The notes under the pieces: model-generated
Database searches by the model: none
What the model was told of the DNA's origin: nothing
The model's input: the letters and a program-made list of their open reading frames with translations, nothing else
In this document: one piece after another, positions 10,574 to 23,213 of the stretch
Layout of the letters: the number at the start of each line of letters is the position of its first letter
How positions within the stretch are numbered: the first letter of the stretch is position 1
Position numbers and translations under genes: made by a program
Origin: Nemopilema nomurai
Taxonomy: Eukaryota > Cnidaria > Scyphozoa > Rhizostomeae > Rhizostomatidae
NCBI GenBank assembly: GCA_003864495.1
Contig: ML133488.1
Coordinates: 1,189,230-1,253,229, forward strand
Reading direction: 5' to 3'
DNA length: 64,000 nt

Positions 10574-12498
10574 CACAGTATTGCCTTTTAGTCAGTTTAC
10601 GTCACTGCGTGAATTCTGAGCAGCATCTAACTTCTGCGAATCTTTCTCGGCGTTGCTTATTTGTAGGACGTGGCCATTCACTTCCGGGTCTATTTTTTGG
10701 CGCAAGTGCAGTTACCCGATAGCCAAAACGCATGGTCGAAGTGTAAGTGTGGTCATGGTCGCTACAACTACTCCCAGGTTGCATTGTGGTCGTGCAGGCG
10801 GAGGTCGTGATAAGGAGAAATGTCTATGAAAATGGCCAGCGAATTGACAAAAACTGGGCATGCGCGAATTTCGTGGGGTCTCGAAGTTAGTCGTACCAAC
10901 TGAGAAGTGTTCAGCAACACTTCAAACCTTCAAACTAAAGAGATCTCGGAAAACCTTGACTCTCATCAATCAACATCAACATCAACATCAAAACCCTGAG
11001 AACGAATTATTTAGTAGAGCTATAGGTTTGTTTCAGTTTCGCACTAGGAGAAATACATCATTTACTTATGAAACAAACACATTTGCAAAACATCATATCC
11101 AACTCAGGCTCTAGCTGTAGCTCCAACACCAACTGCCTGGCCATAAAAAGGGCAAGACCTTTATATAACAAATGTCACGCAGGGGTTAGTGTGATGGGTA
11201 CGTGATAAAGTACAACGTGAAATCCCATTACAAAGGTAGCAGGAACGAGTCTTTCACGTGATATGGCTGTCACGCTATCCACGAGATAGAAATATGAGAT
11301 ATGTTATGTTGAGTTTCTAAAACATAAAGAACGTAACTAGTGCGTATTTCTTCGCCTCTCGCTTATTGATATAAACGCCTCTAACACAAATAGGGGGGGG
11401 GGGGGGGCAAACGCACTGAACTTCTTTGGGAACAAGTATTGTGTGTGTGTTGACTTGCATTCATGGGGTGTGTCCTTTGCAAGGAGCGGAGTGTGATGGT
11501 GTCCGATAATGGATGGGAACCCTGAGAAGCGAGGTTTTGTGGGTTGGGTAACCAGGAACCAGCTTTTGTGCAGGATATGCTGCCGAACCTGTGTTGTGGA
11601 GCCGCTTTGTGCCAGCAAAAAGGTTGCTTGTCACGTCGTGGTCACTAATATAGGAACATGCACATGCACAATCACTGTTCCTACTCTCCCTTTTAAGGAG
11701 GCTCGGCAACATGTTTGATTCATGTGACTGAGGTTTCAGAATGCCTGTGAGCAATTTTTCTCTGATGAGAAGAGTAGTAAGGGCACACCACATAAACAGT
11801 GAGAAAAGCAACACTATAATGAAAATAGTTTCATATTTGAATGGTAGTTTGGTTTCTAACGTTAAAGAAAGGAGTCAAGATGTTTGATTCATTAATTAAG
11901 CATGAATTTCAAATAGGCTCAATTACGATTAGTCGTTTTCAAAAGTCGTCCTCAAAAACCAATCCTGAAAATCTTTAACTAGACTATCACTTCTACATGC
12001 TAAGTGGTAGACCAATTCAACGACAAAGTTTAAAAAGGGTTTGAAATTTTTAAGGCTTGATGATACGTAGACTCTAAGGTGGTAACATCAAGAGCGACGT
12101 CAGTAGCAAAATCTCCTGGATATTTGGAAAACAGAGAATTGCATGCACCACGGGGGTTGGAACAGAAAAAAGGGACCATCATTTCCCTCAAAATATCTAC
12201 TTGAACTGTGTAAGCAAGTCTACCTAAGTCTAAGTCTAAGGGTGGACACGAGTCAAAGAATTTTGCTAGTGCTCCAACAATTTTGGCCGGTATTGGAAAT
12301 CGATATTTTCAAAAAACACATCAGGCTTATACAGTACGCCGAGATAGCAACTTAAAAAGAAAACTAGCTCATAACATTGACCAGCAAGTGGTTTTTGTCG
12401 CATAATTTCTCAGGAACAATGGCCAATAGCATTTGATCAACATTGTCCCTTTGAAAGCTCAACGTCCTGCGTATAATGAGATGGCAACACAAGTGTCC
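10574..12498. other. Intergenic, no gene recognised
   Basis: Contains an ATCAAC-type microrepeat near 10967-10990 and a G homopolymer at about 11393-11407. Open frames here are short and unlike known proteins. Confidence 0.5.
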
Positions 12499-13308
12499 TT
12501 AATCCAACGGCTCTGCTGGCAAGAAACCACGACAACCCACTGCACTGCAACGGCAAACTACATTCGCATTCTCGTGTGAAGCATGCTGGTTCGAAGTTCC
12601 GCTGCCGTAGTCGAACGAGAGCTCGTCTCCTTCCAGTATGTCTCGTTTGGCGAACAAAGCCAGCCTCGGAGTGGAACTATCCACTCGAACTGGGTGGAGT
12701 AGAAGATTTGGAGAGCAAGAATGGTTTATGAACCTCGAAACGTTTCCGAATTTGGCAGCGTCTATAAATGTTTGGACCGAATTTTCACCGAAATTCTCAA
12801 AAACAGTCAGCAAGTAGTTGTTTTCGCCTTCTTTTTTCATCCTCATTCTGTTTCCTGCCTCTTTTGCAGGAAGCACTTCTCCTGCGTAATCAATAACATA
12901 GCTTCCTTTCGGAATAAGTCCTCGTGCTTTCACGCCAAAGCCTTTTCTGCCGCTTTCACATACCCGTAATTGAAACCTCAAGCCCTTTTGAACAACCCTA
13001 TTGCTGCAAGAAGCGGAGCAATTACAACAGGAATTGCACTCAAAAACGGCCTTTGGAAAGTAAGGGTCAGCCAATAGGTCATCAATGAATGCCAGTGTTC
13101 CATCTTGCTTGTAGTTGTCCCCGCTCTGAGCAAAGCAAACACAGTCATCGCCTTTAAAGCAATCTCCTTCGCAGCAACATCCAATGACTATATCTTGGCT
13201 TCTAGTTCCTTCCATTTTATGAACATTGTCTTCGATGTAATGATAAACTTGGAGAAACTCTTTTGGGACAAGATATTCGACATTTTCGTCACCATAACAG
13301 TTATTCAT
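12499..13308 (-). CDS. SETMAR-type histone-lysine N-methyltransferase, intronless
   Basis: The reading frame starts at the first ATG (13308) and ends at TAA/TAG-type stop at 12499, 269 aa, without introns. An N-terminal segment is followed by a pre-SET zinc-cluster region (CCCEGDC, CVC, then FECNSCCNCSASCSNRVVQK). The SET domain carries KGFGVKARGLIPKG, YAGEVL, NVSRFINHSCSPNL (cofactor-binding and pseudoknot motif) and DELSFDYG. The post-SET motif is CRCSAVGCRGFLP, i.e. C-x-C-x4-C. The order and spacing match the methyltransferase half of human SETMAR without the mariner transposase, which is the ancestral state outside primates. SETMAR-type enzymes methylate histone H3, reported on K36 and K4. 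The stop codon of TRAPPC2L lies only 66 bp upstream on the same strand. Other SUV39-clade enzymes are less likely. Confidence 0.92.
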   Translation of the reverse strand: MNNCYGDENVEYLVPKEFLQVYHYIEDNVHKMEGTRSQDIVIGCCCEGDCFKGDDCVCFAQSGDNYKQDGTLAFIDDLLADPYFPKAVFECNSCCNCSASCSNRVVQKGLRFQLRVCESGRKGFGVKARGLIPKGSYVIDYAGEVLPAKEAGNRMRMKKEGENNYLLTVFENFGENSVQTFIDAAKFGNVSRFINHSCSPNLLLHPVRVDSSTPRLALFAKRDILEGDELSFDYGSGTSNQHASHENANVVCRCSAVGCRGFLPAEPLD

Positions 13309-13374
13309 GACAATAAGATTTATCAAAACATATACAATAATAAATCAAAATAATATTACCAAATATCTATTTCT

Positions 13375-16300
13375 TCATGGTTCCTTTTGCATTAGGCTGG
13401 TAACCAGCTTGTGAAAGGCTCTAAAAGATAAAATTCTCAAGATCAGTCAGGCATCACACGAGAGACTGCAGTACAAATTCAAAGGTGATTCCATTGAATT
13501 GGTATATTCAATTGTGATATAGACACAACTTCAATTCAAACGTAAACAAGAGAGCCATAGAAAGCATACTTTGATTTAATCTGATCCCCAGGACTGTAGA
13601 ATGGACAACATATCATGTCAGTGTATGCAGTATGTAGCTTCCGAAACATCTACAATCAAATCTTTCAAATAATAATTGTAGGCATTTCTTTGAAGAAAAA
13701 TGACTGTGACAGATCAAGTGAGCAGCAATTAAAATACCAGCAGTTATAGAAAAGCAGACAATATATAAAGTTGAACTATTTCCTATAGATGGTTCTGTTT
13801 CATTTATCACTTAAACTAAAAATGCAATCTTGAACCTTGACTAGTAATGCAACTCTGTTGAAAAAACAAGAATCCTTCAAATTTTGTCTATAATTGCAGA
13901 TTTCTTGTCACTTTCTTAGCTGCATTAGGAAATTCAAGCCAACTTTCAAAGCCCATTGGAGTCTTTTCCAGAGCAGCATAAGACCAATTGAAGCAAATGA
14001 TGCTCAAAATTTGCATTTCACTTGCTTTCAATTAATAAAAGCAGAGCTTGCTTCAAATGAAGAGATGGATAGTGTAGAGCAATCAAACTGTCAGATTCAG
14101 TTTTATTGTGAGAATGCAAGATACATTTCCATCGTTTCTTAGCCTATGTCAACCTCAGAGTTAACTGCATTTGACTCGAGGTACATAAGATCCTTGGGTG
14201 ACAGAGACACATACTGACCGTTCTAATGTCACCATCTCGCAATGATGTATTGGCTGCTTCCACTACAATGACAAACTTGACTTTTGTATTTGTTACATAG
14301 CCATACCTTTCAAGCTGAATTAAGGTCTTCTCGATCACTTTTGTGTCAGCACTTGCACAACTTATTAGGTAATATATTTTAATGACCACTCTAGCAAAAG
14401 TGCAAGACAAGGCAATTCATGTTTATTTTTGCATATTAGATTTGTTTTCCCAATGGGATTGCGAGCAATAAGCATATGATACTTATATGATAATGAAGGG
14501 GAGGAATAATTATAATGACCAATGCCAGGCAACAAAAAATTTGTAAAAGCAAGCTTCATAAACCAGGCCCTTTCCGATCTTTGATTTGAATTACTTGTAA
14601 CATTACTAAATCAACACCTTCATATTCAAATACAAAACAAAACCAACTTGACTGGCTCCAAACATTTGTTACATATGACATAACTTCAGTTTTATGATGG
14701 CTTACTGGAAAGCATTCTAAGAATGCTTTTTGCACTGTTTGTGGATGTCTAGAATTTTAAGAGCTTGAAGTTGTTTTTCATTTTTCAAATTCAAATCCTT
14801 TGCAGTCAAACAAGGGATAAATTTTCAATTTGGTAATTATACAGCAACCAATCAAATAAATGTTAGGTTTACTCACTATTGCAATGTAAATCAAAGACAT
14901 GCATTGTTTAGTATTTTCAGATGTTTAAATCTTCAAAACAACTGCATTCTATAATTACAATCTATATAGATAATTTCAAAGTATCATTATCACAAAATTC
15001 AATTAAAATTAGAATATCAACTATCAGTTTAAGAATATATATATATGAAAAGATACACTTTATAGTCTTCTGTTGGATAAAGGAGCCCTAAATAAAGTTC
15101 TCTTGGATCATTTGAGGCCTTTGTTATTGATGCAGCTATGGGCATAAAATAAGTTGGTTAGAGATAACAACTGCGGTAATCATAACTTATAACTGTTACT
15201 AATAATTTTTTGCTGACAACATCAATGTCAATCATTGTGATAATCCACACTCTTAAGTGTACCTTCACTTTGTGATATTTGATGCGATATTTGATGTGAT
15301 ATTTGTAAGTGTACCTCAGTTTTAACTGCTCTATAATTTCTGCCTGTTAAATGTGACAGAAAAGCTACTAAAACGATAGGAACAACATAGAATATAAACA
15401 GTCCCAATGTATCTATTTACCAGTTCATCAAAGTGGTTTATCTCTAAATATGCGAAATAAAAGTCATTGAATCAAAGCTAAAAATAAAAATTCTCAAACA
15501 GCAGGTACCTTTCTCTTACTTTTTACAGTCATTGAAATCAAAAATATGCAGGGAATCAAGCTGTTTTAAAAGAAGGGCAATTGGAGATGAAAATTAAAAT
15601 TTGGAAATGAATTTGAAGAGACACACCTTTTTCTTCAATGACATCTAGACAAGTGTGAACAATGTAGTGAAACTTGAGCTCTGGTTGAGGGCTTGTTGTC
15701 AATATGTATAGAGGGTAATTCTGTCAAAACAATGGCATAGAAGGTAATATTTTGAATAATAATGCTGCAAGCAAGAAGTGAAACCTTTGTGATTATAATA
15801 TTGGAGACTTGCGTATAGCCTTGGTGTTGAAAACTGCATGGCTACAATAGTTTAGTGTTGAACCTCAACAAAGACAACAGCATTTTAACAATCATTAGCG
15901 TCCTGTGATGTTCTGAATTTAACCTATTCTATCTGGTTTGCTGATAATTGTAATTTATCAAGTTGCCATGCTTTAGTGAACAAAATATCACAAAAACTGT
16001 ATTCACTTTTGTCTCTTACAGTTCATAATAATGTATAGTATTTCACCAGTCTGCAGAGTATGGCACTTTTCGACAAGATCTCCGGTGTGCACGAGCAAAA
16101 AGCCTGGTGTGCGGGTGTGCCCCACAAAAAATTTCTGGTGTGCTGGTGTGCACCAGCTATTTTCCCTGTAAAAATTTGTAAATTTGCATTTCACCGTAAA
16201 AATGCCTTGTGTGCCTTCTTCTTTTGCCCGCCCTTGCTTCTTTTTGTCTGGGTCATTCAATCAGAAAACCACTCCTTAGTCATCTAAATACAATTCAAGC

Positions 16301-17297
16301 AATGCTCATTTTGTACAAGAAACAGCTTATGAGCAACTAAAGCCTTATTTTCAGAAGTTACAAAACCGTACTACCTGGACTGTAAGACCTAAAAAAATTA
16401 GCAATTTGAAGTTTCAATTTCCCCATGTTAATGAAGAATGTTTTTACTATGTACAGTACAGTATAGCAAACTGCTTTGGTAGCATGATTTAAGAAGCTGC
16501 CAACCTCACCAGCCCCAGGTCTAGCATTATAAAATGAGTGAATATATAAAATCATAGCCCTGCTATTTTTCAAGGATACTTTAAATACATTTTTGAAGTA
16601 TGTATACTGTTGAAGACATCGCAAGTTTTTATTTGTATATTTGTCAAGTAAGATTCATGATATCTCAAATTGTTCTTATGAAACAAAATGTACTTGTTTT
16701 TATCAGCAGACATTTTCTATGAGACTACACCCAGCCACACCCATCTCAGTTGCCACACCCAAAAATACCCGGTGTGCAACAGGTTTTGTACAAAATATCT
16801 CTGGTGTGTACATGCCATACTCTGCAGACTGGGTATTTCCTGTAGAGACAAGTTGCAGGGGCTGCTATTTTGGGGGGGGGCTGCACATTTTTCAAACAAA
16901 AGGAATTTAACTCTCGATCTCGTCAAGCTGTCAAACAAACTGATCACCATTTACACAACCCATATCAACGGGTTGACAATGCCCCTCCACAAAACCTTGG
17001 TATTGATACCTTTTCACTTAAGAAGCTCTACAAGAAACATCATGTTAACCAGTGTCAATAGCTGTTGACATAATTATAGATGTTCTATTTATTGCATTTT
17101 CCCAAACGAAAGTCCTCAAGGTGACTTTCTTATCAAACATACGGTTCTTGAGCTGGGCATACTACTATCCACGGGCCTAAAAAATAGATCACACTACGAG
17201 GCTGATAAGAGCAACTTCACGAAAATAAATCTAAACCAAAAATTAATACGGCAAAAGCAGATACCTCATTTGCAATTACAGCTACACAGACGGCCAT
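13375..17297 (-). CDS. TRAPPC2L: Trafficking protein particle complex subunit 2-like
   Basis: Six minus-strand exons: 17297-17265, 15720-15627, 15135-15059, 14314-14219, 13649-13570 and 13420-13375. All have GT-AG borders and matching phases, giving 141 aa against 140 in human. The protein starts [17 protein letters not shown], then [64 protein letters not shown] and [14 protein letters not shown], all diagnostic of TRAPPC2L. The protein is a longin-fold subunit of TRAPP complexes, which act as Rab exchange factors and tethers in ER-Golgi and Golgi traffic. The exon 4 acceptor was placed before CTTGAAAGG to keep frame, which adds two or three residues relative to human. Intron 1 holds an inverted-repeat element (16046-16832). 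Its 3' end nearly abuts the SET gene. Confidence 0.95.
16046..16832. repeat. Element with 20-bp inverted repeats in TRAPPC2L intron 1
   Basis: The 20 bases at 16046-16065 (CCAGTCTGCAGAGTATGGCA) recur exactly as reverse complement at 16813-16832. Both inner flanks are rich in GGTGTGC motifs. The interior has no recognisable protein. It may be a MITE-like insertion or a foldback; target-site duplications are not evident. Confidence 0.6.
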
Positions 17298-18757
17298 AAC
17301 AACGACAAAAACTTCATTCAAGAGGATGATTACTCTGAGCTTATTTTCTTCCGTCTGCAAATGGCACGGTTAGGCCATAGCTCCTTCACAGCGTTGTAGC
17401 CGATGGTTCTAGTTCCGAGAAGTTTCAACAAATGCTTGTCAAATGACAAAAGTTCAGTTTTTCCATTTGTTTCACATTTGTTAAGGAAAATACCCAATCT
17501 ATTAGTTGTGGAAAGATATGTCTACAACTTTTTCTCAACATGAATGTTGCTGTTTTTTGTCGACACAAAACTCTGGGTTAAGTTAGTCTTTCTTAAACTT
17601 ACTTCCTCTTGGACAATTGTGAACATTCAGCAGCAAACATCTGTTTACCCGATTACAAATATGCCCCCCTTACCACCCCATCTCCCTCTCTCCCTCTGCC
17701 TTGAGCAAACACACGGCGGACCGTTCTCTTGCAATTGTGTACTGAGTGCCCGGCTGTGAAAATTACAACACTCATTTGACTTCTCTGACGCTCTTTCAAT
17801 ATTTGAGGTATAAGTCATAATGTTCAAATAAGAGCCAAGAACAGAAGTCCCAAGATTCAAAGGTGCTTGGACTTTTCAAAGTATACGCTTTCCTCATACA
17901 GATGTCGGCCAAGAAAAGTATGCGTGGAAGAGATGGGACAAAGAAAGAGAACATCAAATTCCAAGCAATCACAAGGCCTGCTGTTTTGGGTAAAGGCGAC
18001 TTTTTTCATGTAATTTCAGCCTTGTGCGTAAAAAATTTGACTGGAGTCAATCTAAATACATACAGACATTTATATTTAAGCACTTGCTTAAGTTGCATTC
18101 TATTTTCATAAAGCTAGACCATCTAGATTAACTGCAAATATCAAGTTGATAAACTTGATAAACTTCACTTACAAATCAACTTCATGATTCAAAGTAGTCA
18201 ATATAATGATAATAAGTTTAACTGACTGAATTTCTTGAATTAAATTTTACACATTACATGGACAGAACACGGTACGCTAAGCAAAACATCAGGGGACAGG
18301 TTGACAGTTACAGGAACTTAAAGCAACTTTTCTCAAAAGCTTTTGGATTGTAAATATCACAGGTAAATACAAAATAACAAAGGGCAGAGCTAACTGGACA
18401 GAAGTATAGAAGAATTCTTTTGATTGAAAATCTATTTCAACTTTGAAAGTCTCTCTTTACAGTTGCTTTTATGAAATCCAATGATTTTAGCTATGCCTCA
18501 AATAACCTCGACATCCGATGATTAGGAAAGAATGATGCGAACAATACATGAACAAAATAATGAATGTGCAGAAAATCTGACGTTCTAAATTTTGAGAACG
18601 ATCGCCGTCGGAAAGTGTCAGCAAAATAAATGTGTGTTTACAGCACCATTAAAAGTAATGGCTTGGCTACAGAAACACTCAGGTAGCAAAGGTTGGTTAG
18701 ACACTAAGCAACATCAACAAAGTGAGCACCACATTAAGACACGTTAATGCTAGCCCT
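17298..18757. other. Intergenic between TRAPPC2L start and HERPUD stop
   Basis: Should contain the TRAPPC2L promoter (right next to 17297) and the HERPUD 3' UTR. I recognise no coding sequence; short plus-strand frames at 17544-17759 and 17863-18111 look random. Confidence 0.5.
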
Positions 18758-21700
18758 CTAGTGTGCGGCCTGCGGAACTAGTGAGGTGAAAAACGAAGTC
18801 ACAAATGTATAAAGTAGGTTCATGTGAGCCCTAAAAGGACTGATTTCGGGTGGCTGGATATTTTCTTGTGGTAAATTTGAGTCATTTTCATCAGCTCTGG
18901 CCGCTGATTCACTTTCTCCTCGGTTCTCACCTTCTTCAGGCTGCTGTCTATCTTGGTTATTGTCATTCAGCTATAAGACAATTATATTGATAAGAAAAAT
19001 TGCTGCAAGAGAAGGAGAAAGGAGTCCTTTGTGAACAAGAGATCTGAAGTTATCTCGTAACACTTAAATTGCCACACCATTTAAAAGCAAAAGAAACAGT
19101 GGATACAAATTGACATCATATCAACAGCGGCTGATTTGCTTAAAAACTGCTTCTAGTGGAACGATACTTTCATGTTTTGGCAATTAGCGTCAACATCTGT
19201 GACTTTCAAGAAAAAGAGTCACTATTTAATCACTATTTAATATCTTAAAATAACAATAATATCTAAAAAACTCACATGATTTTGCTCATCATTCTCTAAC
19301 TGATCTGAAAATCAAAAGGCAGCAAAATTTGAATAAGGAATTTGCTATAATTTACTAACAATGAGTTGCAATACCACTAAATGATATAGTTAATTTTAAA
19401 AACAAATTGGAGATAGGTGAATTTAAGTTTCCAAAATAGTAGATCAAAGCGAAGGACACATCAAGTCATAAACCAAAGCAAGGCTAATTATAACTGACTA
19501 AAAGTCAAACAATCACTGGATGGCTTGGTAAATTTTCAAGGGTTATTTCTAGAATATGAATTTTTATAAAAAGAAAATCTTCCAAAAAATTGCAGCCAAT
19601 ATTTGCTATCATAATATTGAAAGGTAAGAAGGATACCTCTTACTGGCCTACGCCAATTCAGCCAACCCGCTTGATACAAATAGACAATGAAGCCAAGAAG
19701 TGAAATCATAAGGATTCGTGTTGTGGAGGAGTAGAAGTACATGATGCTAAGCATGACGCTTAGTCGCAGGAACGTATGGACCCAGTCAAGCCAATCACGG
19801 CGACCATCCCCATTTTCATCATCGTCATCAAACATGGCACCTCCTGCATTCAGGGGCACATTTGCGTTCCTCTGTGCATTGTTAGCAGCAACTGCTTCTC
19901 TTTGGCCTGGCACATTGACAGCTGGCTGTGCACCATCCGGCTGATCGTTCAAAGCAGCAGCTTGATGAGCTTGTTCAAGGGTTGGTGTTGACGGGAGTAG
20001 GTGGGGCGTAACAGGTGATGGGTGTTGCAAAGAGGGGCTGATGGTTTGGTAATTACTTGCTCGTTGGTGGTACATGGCACTACAATAATATAATTTCACA
20101 ATATAAGCACTTTTGCAAACAAAAGTTTTGCATTTAGAATAATTCAGTATTACATTGAGTTAAGAAAGTGATACAACTTACTACATATTCATTTGCCACT
20201 GATAAAAACTGCTAGCTGCCAAACCTCCAGGCATTTGCTGTGCTGATGTCTGGGTGTTTGCTTGAAAGCTTCTTTGCATTGCTTCATAATAATTACGCCA
20301 GTACGCTTCATACTGACTGTTGTATGCAGACCAGCTACCATGCCTAAAGTTTAAGGAAATGTGTTTAGTGACTGACAAAAAAAGCCTTCAGCTCCACAAC
20401 AGAACAGGTACCAGTTTGGGCAGCTAATTCAACATGGAAATAATCATTTTCAAAAGCATGTGCATTCAAGGAGGGCATTACTCTAAAATCAGCTAGGTGT
20501 TCAATTCTTCTCTGGTTTTGCTCAAATGACACCAATTTAGAGAAAATTCTTCATTGGATGATTGTCCCAAATTACAAATGAAGCTGACCAAAAAGACATA
20601 CTAGGCATGTCACACCAAATAGAGAGCCCAGGTCATTATGAAGGGAGGTAGATTCAAAATAAATGTTGTTGGTGTCCTTTAAAAGTCAGAAAACACCAAG
20701 AAACATTCAAAATGATATTAGCTTCAACCATCCAGTCATTTGACCACATCAGTATTTGACGAATGCTGAGTAAATCCCGTTTTGTATACTCACATTGAGG
20801 TACCAGGATCTTGATATGGGTTTCCTGTGCTCTATTTCTAAGTCCATCATTTGAAGGTGGATTCTGGCCTTGTAACTGACTACTTGTTGTTGAGGATGCT
20901 TCCTTGAAATGATTAAAACTCTGCTAGTTATTATCATTCAAATATCAATACAGCATAATAAAACACAACTGGATAAATCTGTTGTTGATTTGCAAAAATG
21001 TTGGAATAACACAATGTCTAGATTTCTCAATAATGATTCTGCTGTGAGGTTAAGGCTTGCCAAATTGGACATCTTAATTAAATGAAAGGTTATTACTAAG
21101 ACATAACTACAAAATGACAACTATTAGAATAAAGCAAAAGAACAAGATTGATTCAATAGGCATATACTTTTGCTTGGTTTTCCTTCATATTTGTTTCTGA
21201 TACGCTCGGGCAAACAATGTGGAGTGTGTGTGATTCATGCTCCTAAAAAAGTACATTCTCAATCACTGAAGCAATCAGCTTTTAGTAGCTACATCCTTAA
21301 GACATTAGCTTTCCTTGTTAATCACACAGTTACCCATTTTATGTGGTACAGTTAGTATTGTGACATGCTGTTTACTGTATGCAAAGAAATTCCAGCTTAT
21401 ATGCCACCAATATATCTTGAATCAAGCATCTGAATATTATATTGGATTTTCTAACAATATTTAACAAGGTAAACACTTTAACCAAAATACATTTCAGACA
21501 ATCTCCTATCAATACCAAGAGCTTAATTTCTGATGATGAATTGCAAATTGAAATGTGTATGAATAAGAAGAGGATGCAAGCCAGTGCATTTTATTCCATT
21601 ACTTGCATTTTATTACTTGGAAGAACCTTTAAATATCCTGGCAGTGATTGGCTGCTCAATTGTCAACATCATCACTAAGCATGCCAAATATGCATCCAAT

Positions 21701-23213
21701 GATTTTGTGATGTATTCTCACATAACAATAGTTACAAAACAATTTGATACTAAGAACAGATCTAAGATAAGAAAACTAAAGAATCCATCTATATTTCCTA
21801 CCTTACTAAGTATTTCCTTAAGTTGTTGTTCGTCTTTCAGCAAGTGACCAGAATAAATTAGCCTTTGTGAAATAGTTTCCTGATGAAATATTAGAAAATA
21901 TTTAGCATAAAACTTTCAATAAAATTACAACAACAGATCAATTTATTACAAGGTGCAGTGAGAGTAAAGGGGAATGAACCACAAACTATTAATTAGGGTT
22001 AATGTTGAAAGTAAACAAGAAAGGTTAGTTTTTGAATAGTTCCAATCATACATTTACAAAATTTCAGTTGGCCTGTTGTTACAAAATACAATCAATGGCT
22101 AGTGGGGCATTCCTTAACACATTAATGGCCTAGAAAGGAAACTGACGTTGACACACAACAATGGTATATACTTAAATAAGACAATGTTTTCAAATAAACA
22201 TTTCTAAACTATATATAGTAGTTATCAAATGGCATTCATGTATATAAGAAGAACAATTCTGTTGACATATTTCCTTGAAAGGTGGATTTCTCTTCACAGA
22301 AGAGAGGTCCCCCATTAGCCTCGTATATTTAAGGTAGCAAGTTATTTTTTAGACGATAAGGCAGTCAAATGACTCAATTGACATTTTATTCTTAAATAGT
22401 GTATTTATGACAGTCTGTTTTGGTAGTCTGTTTTGTACAATACCAGTTTTGCTTTAAAATGGGTACAATTTTGTTGCCCAAATAAAATTTTAAAACATTT
22501 TATGTAAAATAAAATGAAAAAGGCTCTTAATTTTAAAGGCTCTTAATGAAAGGGCTTTAAATGTACCTGTTAATTTCAGCTTACAGGACTTGGAAACTTA
22601 CAGAATTTATAAAAAGTTTGTAACTTAAGATTTTTGTCTACAAATTTCTTAAAACAGTGTCAAAATTTTTTGACTTGCTACTGGGGAGACAAACAAGCCA
22701 AAAATCAGTAACATTAAATGTGGCACACGATAAAGTGAGCCCTATGGCTTATAACGCCACCATTACAGTTGATTTGATGAATTTTCCGAGGAGTACCACA
22801 CCAACAATAACATCATTGTATGTAGCTATCGTGCGAGTCGCATTTTTTCCCGAAAGTAAGAGCCGCATTATCAACAGCATAAATTCAGCTGGCTCAAACG
22901 AACAGCGTTACAAAACCCAATCCGCTAAAAGGCCTTGGAAGCAAGCAAATTGGACAGACTGAGCTTGATGAAAACACATGCTTTGTTATCGCTTATGAAG
23001 TCGGATGATGGTGGCAAGCTAGGCCAACAAAATTTCAAGGGACAAAATCGTTGAGTTGCCCAGCATCTGAAATACAATTACCGGATTTGTTGGATGCACA
23101 TCGGCTAGATACTCCTTTACTTTCTTTACAGTCCACCCAAGGTCGCAATCGATGTGGATATCCTTGAATCGCTGGTTCGGAGTTTTAACCACAAGCGTTA
23201 TCGACGACTCCAT
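18758..23213 (-). CDS. HERPUD: HERPUD-type ubiquitin-like ERAD membrane protein
   Basis: Seven minus-strand exons: 23213-23082, 21879-21802, 20902-20794, 20343-20182, 20079-19637, 19304-19276 and 18970-18758. Exon 1-2 form the N-terminal ubiquitin-like domain (MESSITLVVKTPNQRF, then QRLIYSGHLLKD). Exon 4 is tyrosine- and glutamine-rich (YEAYWRNYYEAMQRSF). Exon 5 has the signature RDWLDWVHTFLRLSVM followed by a hydrophobic hairpin (FYSSTTRILMISLLGFIVYL, then YQAGW). The C-terminus SFFTSLVPQ matches human FFTSLIPE. HERPUD1/2 are ER-membrane cofactors of the HRD1 ubiquitin ligase in ER-associated degradation. Length would be about 388 aa (human HERPUD2 406). Oddity: exon 3 is 109 nt, one base short of what the flanking phases need; the frame changes between GLRNRAQ and NPYQDPGTSM around 20815-20832. 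Confidence 0.92.

Noticed and set aside
13309..13326. Upstream extension of the SET gene to 13326
   Set aside because: That codon is TTG; the first ATG is at 13308.
16641..17068. Overlapping plus-strand frames in TRAPPC2L intron 1
   Set aside because: They follow the inverted-repeat element and show no protein-family features.
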